A stretch of 64,000 nucleotides of DNA. It comes from Leclercia sp. 29361 (GTDB lineage: Bacteria; Pseudomonadota; Gammaproteobacteria; Enterobacterales; Enterobacteriaceae). Under the pieces are notes generated by a model. It was not told the DNA's origin. It made no database searches and saw only the letters and a program-made list of their open reading frames with translations. The translations under genes and the position numbers were made by a program. The number at the start of each line of letters is the position of its first letter. Positions within the stretch are counted from its first letter, which is position 1. Positions 13,246 through 22,059 of this stretch are shown here, piece by piece. The DNA lies in assembly GCF_011290365.1 (NCBI RefSeq), contig NZ_CP049786.1, forward strand, positions 3,534,001 through 3,598,000, in the 5' to 3' direction.

Positions 13246-15486
13246 TCAGGCGCTCGTTGCGAGCGCCTGTTGCGGCAGCAAAGACTCCAGCCTGACGGGT
13301 TTACCGATTAAATAACCCTGGAAGTAATCAATTCCCAGCGCCTCCGCGGCGCAACGGATCTCTTCGCTCTCGACATATTCTGCCACCACCAGCATCTTCT
13401 TCATCCGCGCCAGATGGCAAATCGAGGCCACAATCTGGTAATCCAGGCTGTTGCTGACGATATTGCGAATAAAGCTGCCGTCGATCTTCAGGATATCGGC
13501 ATCGACATTTTTTAAGCGGGCGTAACTGGCGTAGCCGGTGCCAAAATCATCAATGGCGACCCGGCATCCCATCTGCTGCAACTGGTTCATCGTCTGCATG
13601 GCCAGCCCGGCGTTGCCAAAACTGCTGCTCTCGGTGATCTCAAAAATGAGCTGCCAGCTCTCAATGCCATAGGTTTCCAGCATGCGGCTCACCTCAAGCG
13701 GCAGCTGTGCCCGGCAAACGGATGATGGCGACAGATTGATGGCAAAACGCTGTCCCGGCAGACTCTCCCGGTTATCGGCCATAAACTGCAGCGTCTTCTC
13801 CAGCACCAGCAGATCGATTCGCGAAGAGAGGCCAAACTCCTGCGCGACGGGCAGAAACTCATCGGGGGCAATCAGCTCGGCACCATCATTTTGCAGCCGG
13901 AGCAGCACCTCATGATAGTCATCGCCGCGGATCCCCTTCACCGGCTGCGCCAGCAGGGTAAATTCATCTTTTTCCAGCGCGCGCTGCAGACGATTCATCA
14001 TCGCGACTTTGTCTTTCAGGCCGCGTTGCAGATTGATGGCGCCCCGCTGCTGCAGGTTTTCCGGGTGATTGGTCGCCAGGGAGAGATCCGCTATGGTGCT
14101 CAGCTCCCCCAGAAGCAGATAAAGATGCACCACCGGGGAACGCACGTAGCAGTAGCTGACCCCCACCTGCGGCTGGAGCGGCATCCCATCCCAGACGAAG
14201 CGAAAACGTTTGATATGTAGATCCAGCTCGTCAATACGGGACTGGTGCAGCTCGGTATTCAGCCGCAACACCAGATCGTGCCCGGACAGCTGATACACGC
14301 ACTCATCCGGCTGCAGATAGTCATGGATCCACGCAGCCAGTTTCTGTTTGTACTGGATACGCAGCAAAACACCGTAGTTACGCCCCAGCACCTCCAGCTC
14401 CGGGATGCGCAGGAAGCAGAGCACCGACCAGGGGTTTTTCCCCAGCGCGCGGTTGAGCGCCCGCAGATTAGGTATGTGCACCACCGGGTCGAGAAATGCC
14501 AGCCGTCTGGCGCGGATGTTAATCGTGCGCTGGCGCGTCGCCAGCATCGCCATATAAACCACCACGAAGGTAAAGACCAAGTAGCTGGAGGTGGTGATGG
14601 TGAGCTGAATGTCGTAACCCTGTGCCCGGGGAATGTAGCTGTCAAAAAAGTGAATAGAGATAATCAGCACCGGCGTCCAGATAAGGGACATCAGCTTATA
14701 ACCGAAGCGCATCGATCCCCATAGCATCACCGGCATCAGCAGCGACAGCGTGTAATTGGTACTGAAAATGGTGCTGTTTTCGTTGATCGGCCACAGAAGC
14801 AACGCCAGCAGTGCGCCGGTTGCCGCGGTCCAGATAATCACTTCCGTCACCGTCACTTTACGATCGACCTGGCCCACGATCTGCGACAGCAGGCTTCGCA
14901 GATAGCGGGGATGGCGGAGAATGCGGATGATGAGATAGCAGAACGGCACGCCCGTCAGGCACCCGACCAGTAAGCCCTGGTAGTTAATCAGCGAGCGGAT
15001 CCCCGGGGTGCTGATCCCCGCCAGATCAAACCGGGTTTTGTAGACCCCAAGGAAGACGGCGAACTGAAACAGCAGCAGAAAAATCGTGGCCGGGCAGAGC
15101 ATCTGCCAGAACATCCGTTGCGCCATCAGCCGGGCGTCACCATAGGAGACATTATTGCGGCGGGGAACAAAAACCCGGTATCCACCCCAGCTGAGGGTTA
15201 TCGGAATCAAATAATGGCCAATCGCTACGGTGGTCTCGTAACCGCCCACCAAAGGGTAATAGTGTACAAAAAGTGCAATCACAATGCCTGGCACCGCCGC
15301 CATGCCGTAAAAGAGCATCATCGACAATAAAAACGCCAATGGCATGTAATAGAGCACCACGATATTTCCCTGAACCTGGGTATAGGTCGTGGCAAGTCGT
15401 GCAACGGGCAGCAGAACGATCGGCAGGATCAGGGGCAATGCCCACCAGCGGTCTTTGTATTTTTTGTATAACGAAAAGATAGTCAT
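13246..15486 (-). CDS. pdeF: PdeF (YfgF), MASE1-GGDEF-EAL c-di-GMP phosphodiesterase
   Basis: Inner-membrane enzyme that degrades cyclic di-GMP. About 300 N-terminal residues form a MASE1-type membrane sensor. The GGDEF domain is degenerate (YQLSGHDLVLRL, no GGDEF signature). The EAL domain keeps its catalytic set: HEVLLRL, NLSPSSV, EITESS, DDFGTGYASY, KIDGSF, AEYVE and QGYLIGKP. It should therefore hydrolyse but not make c-di-GMP. In-frame ATGs exist at 15495 and 15510. The ATG at 15486 (MTIFSLYKKYKDRWW) is chosen because it gives 746 residues and the same spacing to WW as the 747-residue E. coli protein; no start has a strong ribosome site. Confidence 0.93.
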   Translation of the reverse strand: MTIFSLYKKYKDRWWALPLILPIVLLPVARLATTYTQVQGNIVVLYYMPLAFLLSMMLFYGMAAVPGIVIALFVHYYPLVGGYETTVAIGHYLIPITLSWGGYRVFVPRRNNVSYGDARLMAQRMFWQMLCPATIFLLLFQFAVFLGVYKTRFDLAGISTPGIRSLINYQGLLVGCLTGVPFCYLIIRILRHPRYLRSLLSQIVGQVDRKVTVTEVIIWTAATGALLALLLWPINENSTIFSTNYTLSLLMPVMLWGSMRFGYKLMSLIWTPVLIISIHFFDSYIPRAQGYDIQLTITTSSYLVFTFVVVYMAMLATRQRTINIRARRLAFLDPVVHIPNLRALNRALGKNPWSVLCFLRIPELEVLGRNYGVLLRIQYKQKLAAWIHDYLQPDECVYQLSGHDLVLRLNTELHQSRIDELDLHIKRFRFVWDGMPLQPQVGVSYCYVRSPVVHLYLLLGELSTIADLSLATNHPENLQQRGAINLQRGLKDKVAMMNRLQRALEKDEFTLLAQPVKGIRGDDYHEVLLRLQNDGAELIAPDEFLPVAQEFGLSSRIDLLVLEKTLQFMADNRESLPGQRFAINLSPSSVCRAQLPLEVSRMLETYGIESWQLIFEITESSSFGNAGLAMQTMNQLQQMGCRVAIDDFGTGYASYARLKNVDADILKIDGSFIRNIVSNSLDYQIVASICHLARMKKMLVVAEYVESEEIRCAAEALGIDYFQGYLIGKPVRLESLLPQQALATSA
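13247..13269. terminator. Perfect stem-loop at the ppx/pdeF convergence
   Basis: CAGGCGCTCG-TTG-CGAGCGCCTG is a perfect 10-bp stem with a 3-base loop, 9 bp past the ppx stop. It lies inside the last codons of pdeF (encoding QALATSA-stop). It may end or stabilise the ppk-ppx mRNA, but it lacks a U-tract, so factor-independent termination is uncertain. Confidence 0.5.
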
Positions 15487-15616
15487 AGATGCCATAGTTA
15501 ACCCACTCATCCAGGGGCAGTTCAGACAGGCATCCAACCTGACGACGTTGTCGTGCAGACGAAATAACGCAAACACGAAAGGAGGAAAGATTTTAGTAAG
15601 CCATGGCGAGCGAGAT

Positions 15617-15630
15617 TTGACTTAAATCAA
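15617..15630. promoter_or_regulatory. FNR-like box upstream of pdeF
   Basis: TTGAC-TTAA-ATCAA matches the FNR consensus TTGAT-N4-ATCAA in nine of ten defined bases. It lies about 130 bp upstream of the pdeF start and 200 bp upstream of yfgG. E. coli YfgF is described as an anaerobically important phosphodiesterase, which fits FNR control. CRP sites share this symmetry, but the TTGA/TCAA core favours FNR. Confidence 0.65.
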
Positions 15631-15832
15631 AAATATTATTGCCGAATAAGAATATTCACGTTTTTTAACGATAATTTTGTGCGAATTATCAATGGTGTAA
15701 ATAAATTAATAATATACATAACAACAGGTGAATTAATCGTTGACGGAATTTTACAAACCGAATAATTGACCCCTGTGGCTTCCGTATGCCTTAATGGCAC
15801 ATCGCCCTCAGGGTATTTTCAGGAACACGACA

Positions 15833-16021
15833 GTGAGTCAGGCTACACGTATGCGAAAACGACATCGGTTTAACACTCGGATGACGCGAATCATACTGCT
15901 AATCAGTTTATCCTTTTTCCTTGGCCGTTTTATTTATTCCTCTATTGGCGCCTGGCATCATCATCAGGAAAAAAAGCAGGCACAGCAATCCAGCCTGTCA
16001 GTCGAAGCGCCTGACCGTTAA
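15833..16021 (+). CDS. yfgG: YfgG, small single-pass membrane protein (DUF2633)
   Basis: A 62-residue protein with a basic N-terminus (RMRKRHRFNTRMTR), one hydrophobic segment (IILLISLSFFLGRFIY) and a His/Lys-rich tail (GAWHHHQEKKQ). E. coli YfgG has 63 residues with the same pattern. The GTG at 15833 gives (M)SQATRMRKRH like E. coli and has AGGA upstream; an ATG at 15794 would add 13 residues with no support. I recall a link of E. coli yfgG to nickel/cobalt tolerance, but the molecular role is unknown. Confidence 0.87.
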   Translation: MSQATRMRKRHRFNTRMTRIILLISLSFFLGRFIYSSIGAWHHHQEKKQAQQSSLSVEAPDR

Positions 16022-16081
16022 GTGTTCCAGTGCATGTTGACGTGAGGAGTGTCCCGCGCATCCTTAGTCCTGGCCGACACC

Positions 16082-16807
16082 CTAACCAGATGATAATTTG
16101 CCCTCTACAGAATGTTGTTCCCCGGCATCATCCAGGTAACGAAACCGTATTGTCCCCTTATTTGTTAAATTGCTTACGTCCTTAAACGCATAGTTTTTGG
16201 TGCTAAAAGGGGCTGTCATCATGTCTGGCTGCTGCTGAACCGCGCTTTCCGATGAGCCGTTCAGTAAGGTGATAGAGGTAAATGAGATGTGCAGCGGTGT
16301 TGGGTTTACGCATTCGATAAACCACTGCGCGCCGTCATGCTTAAGGTGAAAACTCAACCGGGAAACAGCATCCTTTAACGACAGAGAGATCCCTTTCGGA
16401 CGGTAAAAGATCTTTTGCTGGGTATTCATCGCCAACGCGAGTTTCCGCTCGTCTTTAACCTTGCCAATCGCAGATGGAATTTCATATAAATTCAACCAGA
16501 AAACCGATTCGCGGTCTGTCGGAAGCGGCTCCTGATTATAAAGAATACGCAGCGACTGGATCCCTTTCGGTGCCACGCGCTGTACCGGGGGGAGGATCAC
16601 AAACGGGGCATGAGCGGAATCTGGATCGCCGGTGCCGTCGTCCACCCAGCTTTGCACAATGACGGGATAATCATTGGTATTAACCAGCATCAGCGATTTT
16701 TCCCGATCGGTAGCCTGATAAACCACCCGCGTTGATGACGCCATAACACCTGCCTGAGCAGGTATTATGAGGAGCCAGGCCAGGAGCGCTGCCATATAAC
16801 GGATCAT
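16082..16807 (-). CDS. Fimbrial periplasmic chaperone (second in operon)
   Basis: PapD-like periplasmic chaperone of 241 residues; such proteins complete pilin folds by donor-strand complementation. It has a signal peptide ending AQA, an N-terminal Ig domain with SSTRVVYQATDREKSL and the alternating hydrophobic G1-strand region before LRILYNQEPLPTDRESVFWLNLYEIP, and the family signature KIFYRPKGIS. The F1-G1 loop is short (FGS type). Its ATG overlaps the adhesin stop (ATGA), so translation is coupled; it is probably the dedicated chaperone of that adhesin. It is last in the operon and convergent with yfgG. Confidence 0.9.
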   Translation of the reverse strand: MIRYMAALLAWLLIIPAQAGVMASSTRVVYQATDREKSLMLVNTNDYPVIVQSWVDDGTGDPDSAHAPFVILPPVQRVAPKGIQSLRILYNQEPLPTDRESVFWLNLYEIPSAIGKVKDERKLALAMNTQQKIFYRPKGISLSLKDAVSRLSFHLKHDGAQWFIECVNPTPLHISFTSITLLNGSSESAVQQQPDMMTAPFSTKNYAFKDVSNLTNKGTIRFRYLDDAGEQHSVEGKLSSG

Positions 16808-18123
16808 TGCATCTTCACCAGTACATAGGCAGTGGCATGAACTTTACCCGGTGTGACCGTCTGTCCATTTAACTTTTTCAATGTGGCAATAAAATCGTAA
16901 GTGTACCAGGAGTATCCGGCCATAGAACTACCGTCTTTGGTTGCACCTTGCAGGACGGGATACCAGCCTGCGGCGTTGCCACCCGGCGTCAGCGTCGCGA
17001 TGCCGGGTTGCCCTACAAACGTCAGCGCCTTTGCAGGTTCTTTGCTGTTTGCCACGGTTATACCCACGCCCTTTGCCATGCTGCTATCAAAATAGTTATC
17101 CGAAACCAGCGCGCTGACCCCGCCGCTGCCGTTGACAAGCCCCAGCGTTGAGGCTGCACTGTAGGCACCATCCGAGACCTGTAAGCCCAATGCGGTTTGC
17201 CTGTCATTAATCCCCGACGTCATTGCGTCACTGCACTCCACCCGGACAGAGAAATTCCCGGTTACCTCCTGCCCTTCTTCCAGTGCATTGGCTGTAATCG
17301 TTGGAAACAGGACAAACGGCGTCACGTTACGTGCCACACAAGTGGGGTTGGAATAGAGTTTATTGGCGGTACGCATACCATAGCCAAAACCATTATCGGA
17401 TCCCCAAAAGGCATATTTCGTTGCACAGTCATCGCCGGGCTTATCATGGCCAAAACTGAAGGAGACGTTGTCATCACCTGACAGCTGAATGTAGGTGTTA
17501 GGCTCGGTACAGGTATACATATTTCCGGCTGAGCTGGCATAGGCGATCCCCGCACAAAAAGAGGCGACCCCGGCAGGGGGAAGCGTACTCACCCGGTACA
17601 GCTCTGCCTGCAACGGGGGAATATCCTGCAAGCGAATTTGGATCTTTCCGCCCTCGGTACCGTATGTGGTAATAGGCACTTTTTTCCAGTAGCGAGAGAC
17701 CACGACACCAGACATGGTCTGGCGTAAGCCCACATAGGCAAACCAGGTTGCGTAGACACCATCAAGACCGTCTCGTGCGCCGATATCGACATTGCCGCCA
17801 ACCCGATCGTCACCGTTGGTGGCGATGAGATAATAAATGTTCGGTAGATCGGCCTGGTCACATTCCCAAAAGACGGTACTCCCTGTCGCGCCAAGCGTTG
17901 TATAGTTTGTCGAGGGTACAACGGTGCTCGCGAGCAAGCTTCCTACCGGAACAAAATAGGGGTCCGGCAGATTGATTTTTCCAAAGGGGATAATCGCGCT
18001 GTACCCGCTATCTGCCTGCAAGGAGGTGCTCTTTTTATTACATGTCGCCCATGATGGCAGTGCCACCCCGAGCAGTAACAGTGCTGCACATAACTTCACC
18101 AGCAGCGTATTCCTTTTGTTCAT
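16804..18123 (-). CDS. Putative two-domain fimbrial tip adhesin
   Basis: A 439-residue secreted protein, more than twice the pilin size. It has a signal peptide (LLLGVALPSWA), then an approximately 260-residue N-terminal domain without recognised homology, rich in Tyr/Trp/Gly and with several Cys (WECDQADL, ASFCAGIAY, MYTCTEP), then a pilin-like C-terminal domain (PTCVARNVTPFVLFPTITANALEEG...VRVECSD) ending in YVLVKMQ. That is the layout of FimH/PapG-type tip adhesins. The ATG at 18123 with GGAGG five bases upstream is chosen over an in-frame TTG at 18138. It follows the usher directly. The ligand cannot be predicted. Confidence 0.82.
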   Translation of the reverse strand: MNKRNTLLVKLCAALLLLGVALPSWATCNKKSTSLQADSGYSAIIPFGKINLPDPYFVPVGSLLASTVVPSTNYTTLGATGSTVFWECDQADLPNIYYLIATNGDDRVGGNVDIGARDGLDGVYATWFAYVGLRQTMSGVVVSRYWKKVPITTYGTEGGKIQIRLQDIPPLQAELYRVSTLPPAGVASFCAGIAYASSAGNMYTCTEPNTYIQLSGDDNVSFSFGHDKPGDDCATKYAFWGSDNGFGYGMRTANKLYSNPTCVARNVTPFVLFPTITANALEEGQEVTGNFSVRVECSDAMTSGINDRQTALGLQVSDGAYSAASTLGLVNGSGGVSALVSDNYFDSSMAKGVGITVANSKEPAKALTFVGQPGIATLTPGGNAAGWYPVLQGATKDGSSMAGYSWYTYDFIATLKKLNGQTVTPGKVHATAYVLVKMQ

Positions 18124-18138
18124 TTGTCCTCCATGCAA

Positions 18139-20697
18139 TCAATTGACACATACAGCGTCGAGCTTAAGTAAGGCATTTCCCTGTTTAGCCGCAGGAAATT
18201 TATAGGGCATACGACACTTATCTTCAGCGTCATCACCCCAGCGAACCACTAACTCGCCCTCGGTCTTTTCAGCCCGCACATAGATTTGTCCGCCCTGACC
18301 CGCCATCCCGACGATATCGCCCTTTTCGTCCAGCACATCCGCCCCCAACGGCACCGGTTGACCATCCTTAAAGCGGGTACGGATCAGCAGCGCGGTACCG
18401 GTACGGGTACGGAACACCACTTTGACGCCAGCACCTGCCACCGGGGCGATCTGCTTCTCACTGTCCACCAGTTCCGCATCGCCTTCCATCCCCTGAGGGT
18501 CCAGGGAAATTCGGTTGTAGCGATAAGGTGTCACTGCCGGAACCAACGCATACCCATTGCTGTCGATCACCACCTGCTGCGAGCTAAAGATTTTTGCCCC
18601 TGTGGCGCCCTTCGCCTCGACCAGCGCAAAGGTATCGCCCAGATACGGCCCCATCGTCAGGCCGCCGGAATGGGCAACAAATGCCCCCTGCGCATTACCC
18701 GATGCCTGCCAGTATCCTTTCCCCTGCGAAGCATTCACGCCCAGCGTGGCAAACGTCGTTCGTTTCTGCAGGTTGCCACCGACGGTGGTCTGTTTGTTTT
18801 CCTGATCGCGGGTCACGTTCAGGTTGTAGTTTGTGGTCATGGCTTCATCCACCATCCCCGAAACAGCGGTCTGATACTGATCGCCGCCGTCAGAAGAGTG
18901 GGTCCAGGAGTTTGTCAGATCTGCCGCACGCGGACCTGAACCAAACGGAATCGAAAATGATAGGGACGTCATGGTCTGCATACTTCCTTCATCATCGTTA
19001 TAACTTCCCGTCCGCTGCCGTCCCACGGACAGGTTCATGGCGATGCCATACGCGAAAGTATTGCTGTAGCCAAACTGCAGCTGCATATCCTTATTCCGGT
19101 CGCCGCGGTAGCTTTGCGCCGAACCGGTCAGGAAAATATTGCCGTAGCTCTGCAGACTCTGACTGACTGACACATCAAAGCGCGCAAGCTGACGATAGGT
19201 GCTGGACTGCCAGTCATCCGCCTCGCCGTGCTTCCATGCCTCACGTAAGCCGAGTACATCGCTGAAATCGCGATAGCCATCAGTGGAATAGCGATAACCT
19301 GCAAGGGACACCGTCGTGCTTGTTGGCTGGAACGTTTTGCTCCATGCAAGGTGTGCCATCCAGCCCTCGGTGTAGCCCTCGTCGGGTAAATCAGCCCGGG
19401 AGTAGGTGGCATCCACGCCAAACGACCCCAGATAACTGCCGTACACCCCGCCTATTAACGCTGACTGATAGCCATCGGAAATACGCAGCCCCGAGTTCGC
19501 CGTGATGCTATTGGTTATCCCGCGCTGCCAAATCAGATCGCTGAACGGTGCCTCTTCCCCGCTATCCCGCGTTTTACCTATTTCAACGCTGTAGCGCGAG
19601 ATGCCCGGGCGCATGGATTCAGGAACAGCCGAAAACGGCACGCTAAAATGGCTGACAGAACCGTCGGCCTCGGTAATGGTCACGATAAGATCCCCGCTAT
19701 AGCTGGTGGGGTACAGATCGTTAATTTCAAAGGCACCGGGAACGACGGTGGTCTGATAAATTTCCGTACCGTTTTGCGTCACGGAAACTTTCGCATTCGA
19801 CGTTGCCACGCCCCGGATTGTCGGGGCATACCCCCGCATTGAATCCGGGAGCATCCTTTCATCGCTCGACAGGCTCACGCCGTTATAATCCAGGCCGGAA
19901 AAAAAACGCCCGTTAGTGATCAATTCTCCCATCATCAGCTGGCTCTGGATAAGGGGTAAGGGCCGCTGCACATAGCTGCGGATATTATTCCATTTACTCC
20001 CGCCCTCTTTATCCCAGTTGATGTTGGATAATTGACGATACTGCCAGCTTCCGAGATTAAGCCCACCGTTCAGCGATGCCCATACGGAATCTCTGTCCCT
20101 CATTTCATTATCTGAATAGGAGACGTGATAATAGTTAGCAATATAGTTGGCAAACCCCAGCGAACTGCCGGTATCCAGTTCCCGCGGATTGACATAGCCA
20201 CGCGGCACTTTATTCAACAGCATCTGAGGGATAGTAAAATCCAGCCGAAAACGGGAGGCATCAACATAGGTGCTGCTCCCTTTGGCAACCTGCTCGATCA
20301 TTTTGCAGGTACCCTCGGCATTCTCCACATTCTTCAGGCCTATTGCTGTCAGCATCTCAGGCGTTAGGCAGGGTTTCACTGAACCATCGGGTTGCTCAAT
20401 AAAATCGATATTATATTGCTCAGAAAACTGGCTATTAATATAAATATCCATTTTATACTGGCCAGCCAGGATACTGTTCGGCCTGGTTAAACGCCCTAAT
20501 AATTCCTCGCTAAATCGCCCCCCGCGGAATAAATCCTTATCAAACACGTAATCGTTGTCCGATGTCGAATTATTTGTACTTACGTGCTCGTTTTCAGAGG
20601 CAGCTTGCGCGGCAGAAACCGATGCCAATATCAAGCATAGCATTGCAGGATATTTCATTGATTTGGTATCCATCCCAAATGATTTAACATACAGCAA
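18139..20697 (-). CDS. Fimbrial outer-membrane usher (FimD/PapC family)
   Basis: Outer-membrane assembly platform of about 850 residues. The sections are: signal peptide (CLILASVSAAQA); N-terminal chaperone-binding domain with a Cys pair (VKPCLTPEM, AEGTCKMI); beta-barrel with PRGYVNPRELDTG and NGRFFSGLDYNGVSL; plug region (RGYAPTIRGVATSNAKVSVTQNG); and C-terminal domains ending in a second Cys pair (EDKCRMPYKF, DAVCVN). Three in-frame ATGs (20697, 20673, 20658) lie near the start; 20658 (MKYPAML) gives the cleanest signal peptide, while the longest frame is listed. It lies between chaperone 1 and the adhesin. Confidence 0.93.
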   Translation of the reverse strand: MLYVKSFGMDTKSMKYPAMLCLILASVSAAQAASENEHVSTNNSTSDNDYVFDKDLFRGGRFSEELLGRLTRPNSILAGQYKMDIYINSQFSEQYNIDFIEQPDGSVKPCLTPEMLTAIGLKNVENAEGTCKMIEQVAKGSSTYVDASRFRLDFTIPQMLLNKVPRGYVNPRELDTGSSLGFANYIANYYHVSYSDNEMRDRDSVWASLNGGLNLGSWQYRQLSNINWDKEGGSKWNNIRSYVQRPLPLIQSQLMMGELITNGRFFSGLDYNGVSLSSDERMLPDSMRGYAPTIRGVATSNAKVSVTQNGTEIYQTTVVPGAFEINDLYPTSYSGDLIVTITEADGSVSHFSVPFSAVPESMRPGISRYSVEIGKTRDSGEEAPFSDLIWQRGITNSITANSGLRISDGYQSALIGGVYGSYLGSFGVDATYSRADLPDEGYTEGWMAHLAWSKTFQPTSTTVSLAGYRYSTDGYRDFSDVLGLREAWKHGEADDWQSSTYRQLARFDVSVSQSLQSYGNIFLTGSAQSYRGDRNKDMQLQFGYSNTFAYGIAMNLSVGRQRTGSYNDDEGSMQTMTSLSFSIPFGSGPRAADLTNSWTHSSDGGDQYQTAVSGMVDEAMTTNYNLNVTRDQENKQTTVGGNLQKRTTFATLGVNASQGKGYWQASGNAQGAFVAHSGGLTMGPYLGDTFALVEAKGATGAKIFSSQQVVIDSNGYALVPAVTPYRYNRISLDPQGMEGDAELVDSEKQIAPVAGAGVKVVFRTRTGTALLIRTRFKDGQPVPLGADVLDEKGDIVGMAGQGGQIYVRAEKTEGELVVRWGDDAEDKCRMPYKFPAAKQGNALLKLDAVCVN

Positions 20698-20717
20698 AGA
20701 ATTGAAAAAACGTTTAT

Positions 20718-21428
20718 TTAGAGGTTAATGGTATTCACGTTATCAACGCCGTAATCATTGACGACCACTAAACGTAACTGGCTTCCTGCCAGGCGGGATA
20801 CGGACGCAGAAGGCGTCCATTCGGTCTCTTTTTTCGGTGCTACCAGGGTCGAATCGGCCAGGGTAATTTCTCTACCATTAACCAGTAAACTCGCTTTTCT
20901 GACAACGACATGGTACCCCGTTGGATTGCTCACCTTAATACGCTTGCCATCCAGGCTAAAGCGTAAAGCCTTCACCGCATCGGCAGGTGCACCAGCAATG
21001 CCTTTGGGACGATAGAAAATTTTCACTCGTGAGGTCACAGCAAGAACCAGTTGATTCGCGGCCTGTTCGTTTTTTTTCAGTAAAGGCAGCTGGCTAAAGC
21101 TGAAATAAAAAATAGTCTCGCGATCCTGTGGTAAGTTATCGCCAATGTACTTTATTCTGACTGATTGCCCCGAATTGGGCTCCATACGAAATATTTGTGG
21201 GGTAATAATAAACGATGATGAGCTGTCAGCTTTTTCTTTAATTTCCTCATGATCGTCAATCTGCATCTGAAGAAGATAAGCTTTGTTATCAGGATTTCTT
21301 AATTGAACGGTTTTTTCTTTTGCTTGCTCAGGGAAAATGACGCGGGTCCCTGTCATCACGACGCTTGCAGACGCGGTGTTTATGCCTGATAAAATAAAAA
21401 GAATAGAAAAAATGAAAAGCTTGTACAT
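20718..21428 (-). CDS. Fimbrial periplasmic chaperone (first in operon)
   Basis: A 236-residue PapD/FimC-like chaperone. It has a signal peptide (FILSGINTASA), the G1 segment before RIKYIGDNLPQDRETIFYFSFSQLP and the signature KIFYRPKGIAG. It is only distantly similar to the operon's other chaperone. It lies between the pilin and usher genes, so it probably serves the major pilin, while the second serves the adhesin. The stop is 20 bp before the usher frame. Confidence 0.92.
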   Translation of the reverse strand: MYKLFIFSILFILSGINTASASVVMTGTRVIFPEQAKEKTVQLRNPDNKAYLLQMQIDDHEEIKEKADSSSSFIITPQIFRMEPNSGQSVRIKYIGDNLPQDRETIFYFSFSQLPLLKKNEQAANQLVLAVTSRVKIFYRPKGIAGAPADAVKALRFSLDGKRIKVSNPTGYHVVVRKASLLVNGREITLADSTLVAPKKETEWTPSASVSRLAGSQLRLVVVNDYGVDNVNTINL

Positions 21429-21504
21429 CCCTCGAGCTCCACGCCTTTTACAGCTGAATATATACTCTGGCCCGGCGATCTCCGCCAGACCAGAATGTAC
21501 CTAA

Positions 21505-22059
21505 TTACAGGTAGCTTACTGTGTATTCCGCAACGGCGCTGATTTTACCTGGGGCAGCAGTAGTCGCATCAACAACATAGTATTGAGCACCAAACTCGTA
21601 GCTTGCTGTGGTGGCATTAGCCGCCAGCACCAGACCCGGTACGCTCGTTACGCCAGACAACACTACTGGGGTGCCGCCTGTACCGGAGGAAGTCAACTGA
21701 ATACCATAGCCTGTAGCCGCATCCGTAGTGGCGCGGTTACCCAGCGTTCCGGTGGTGCTATCAACATCGTAACCGAGGAATTTGGTGGTGATATTGGTGC
21801 TTGAGGTCGAAGACTTACAACCACTCAGGGAGATGGTAAATGGCGTCAGGCCTGCAGTTTGACCGTTAGCCAGAGTGGTACCAAACTCCGTTGCCGCTAC
21901 TGTTGGCAGCATGACCACAGAGCTGGTTTGTCCGTTAATATTTACGGAACAGGTTTGATCGGTTACTTCACCTTCAAATGTCACCGTCGGCGCAGCCAGT
22001 GCAGAATATGGAAGAGCAACTACGGTAAATGCTAACGCAATTTTTTTTAAACCAGTCAT
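21505..22059 (-). CDS. Major fimbrial subunit (FimA-like pilin)
   Basis: A 184-residue pilin with a signal peptide ending ALA, the mature start APTVTFEGEVTDQTC, and the paired Cys of type 1-like pilins (DQTCSVNIN and LSGCKSS). Alternating hydrophobic residues after the signal form the donor strand. It ends in the usual beta-zipper (AVAEYTVSYL). AAGGATAT precedes the ATG. It heads the operon, as expected for the most abundant subunit. A 24-base imperfect hairpin lies in its leader (22087-22110). Confidence 0.93.
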   Translation of the reverse strand: MTGLKKIALAFTVVALPYSALAAPTVTFEGEVTDQTCSVNINGQTSSVVMLPTVAATEFGTTLANGQTAGLTPFTISLSGCKSSTSSTNITTKFLGYDVDSTTGTLGNRATTDAATGYGIQLTSSGTGGTPVVLSGVTSVPGLVLAANATTASYEFGAQYYVVDATTAAPGKISAVAEYTVSYL

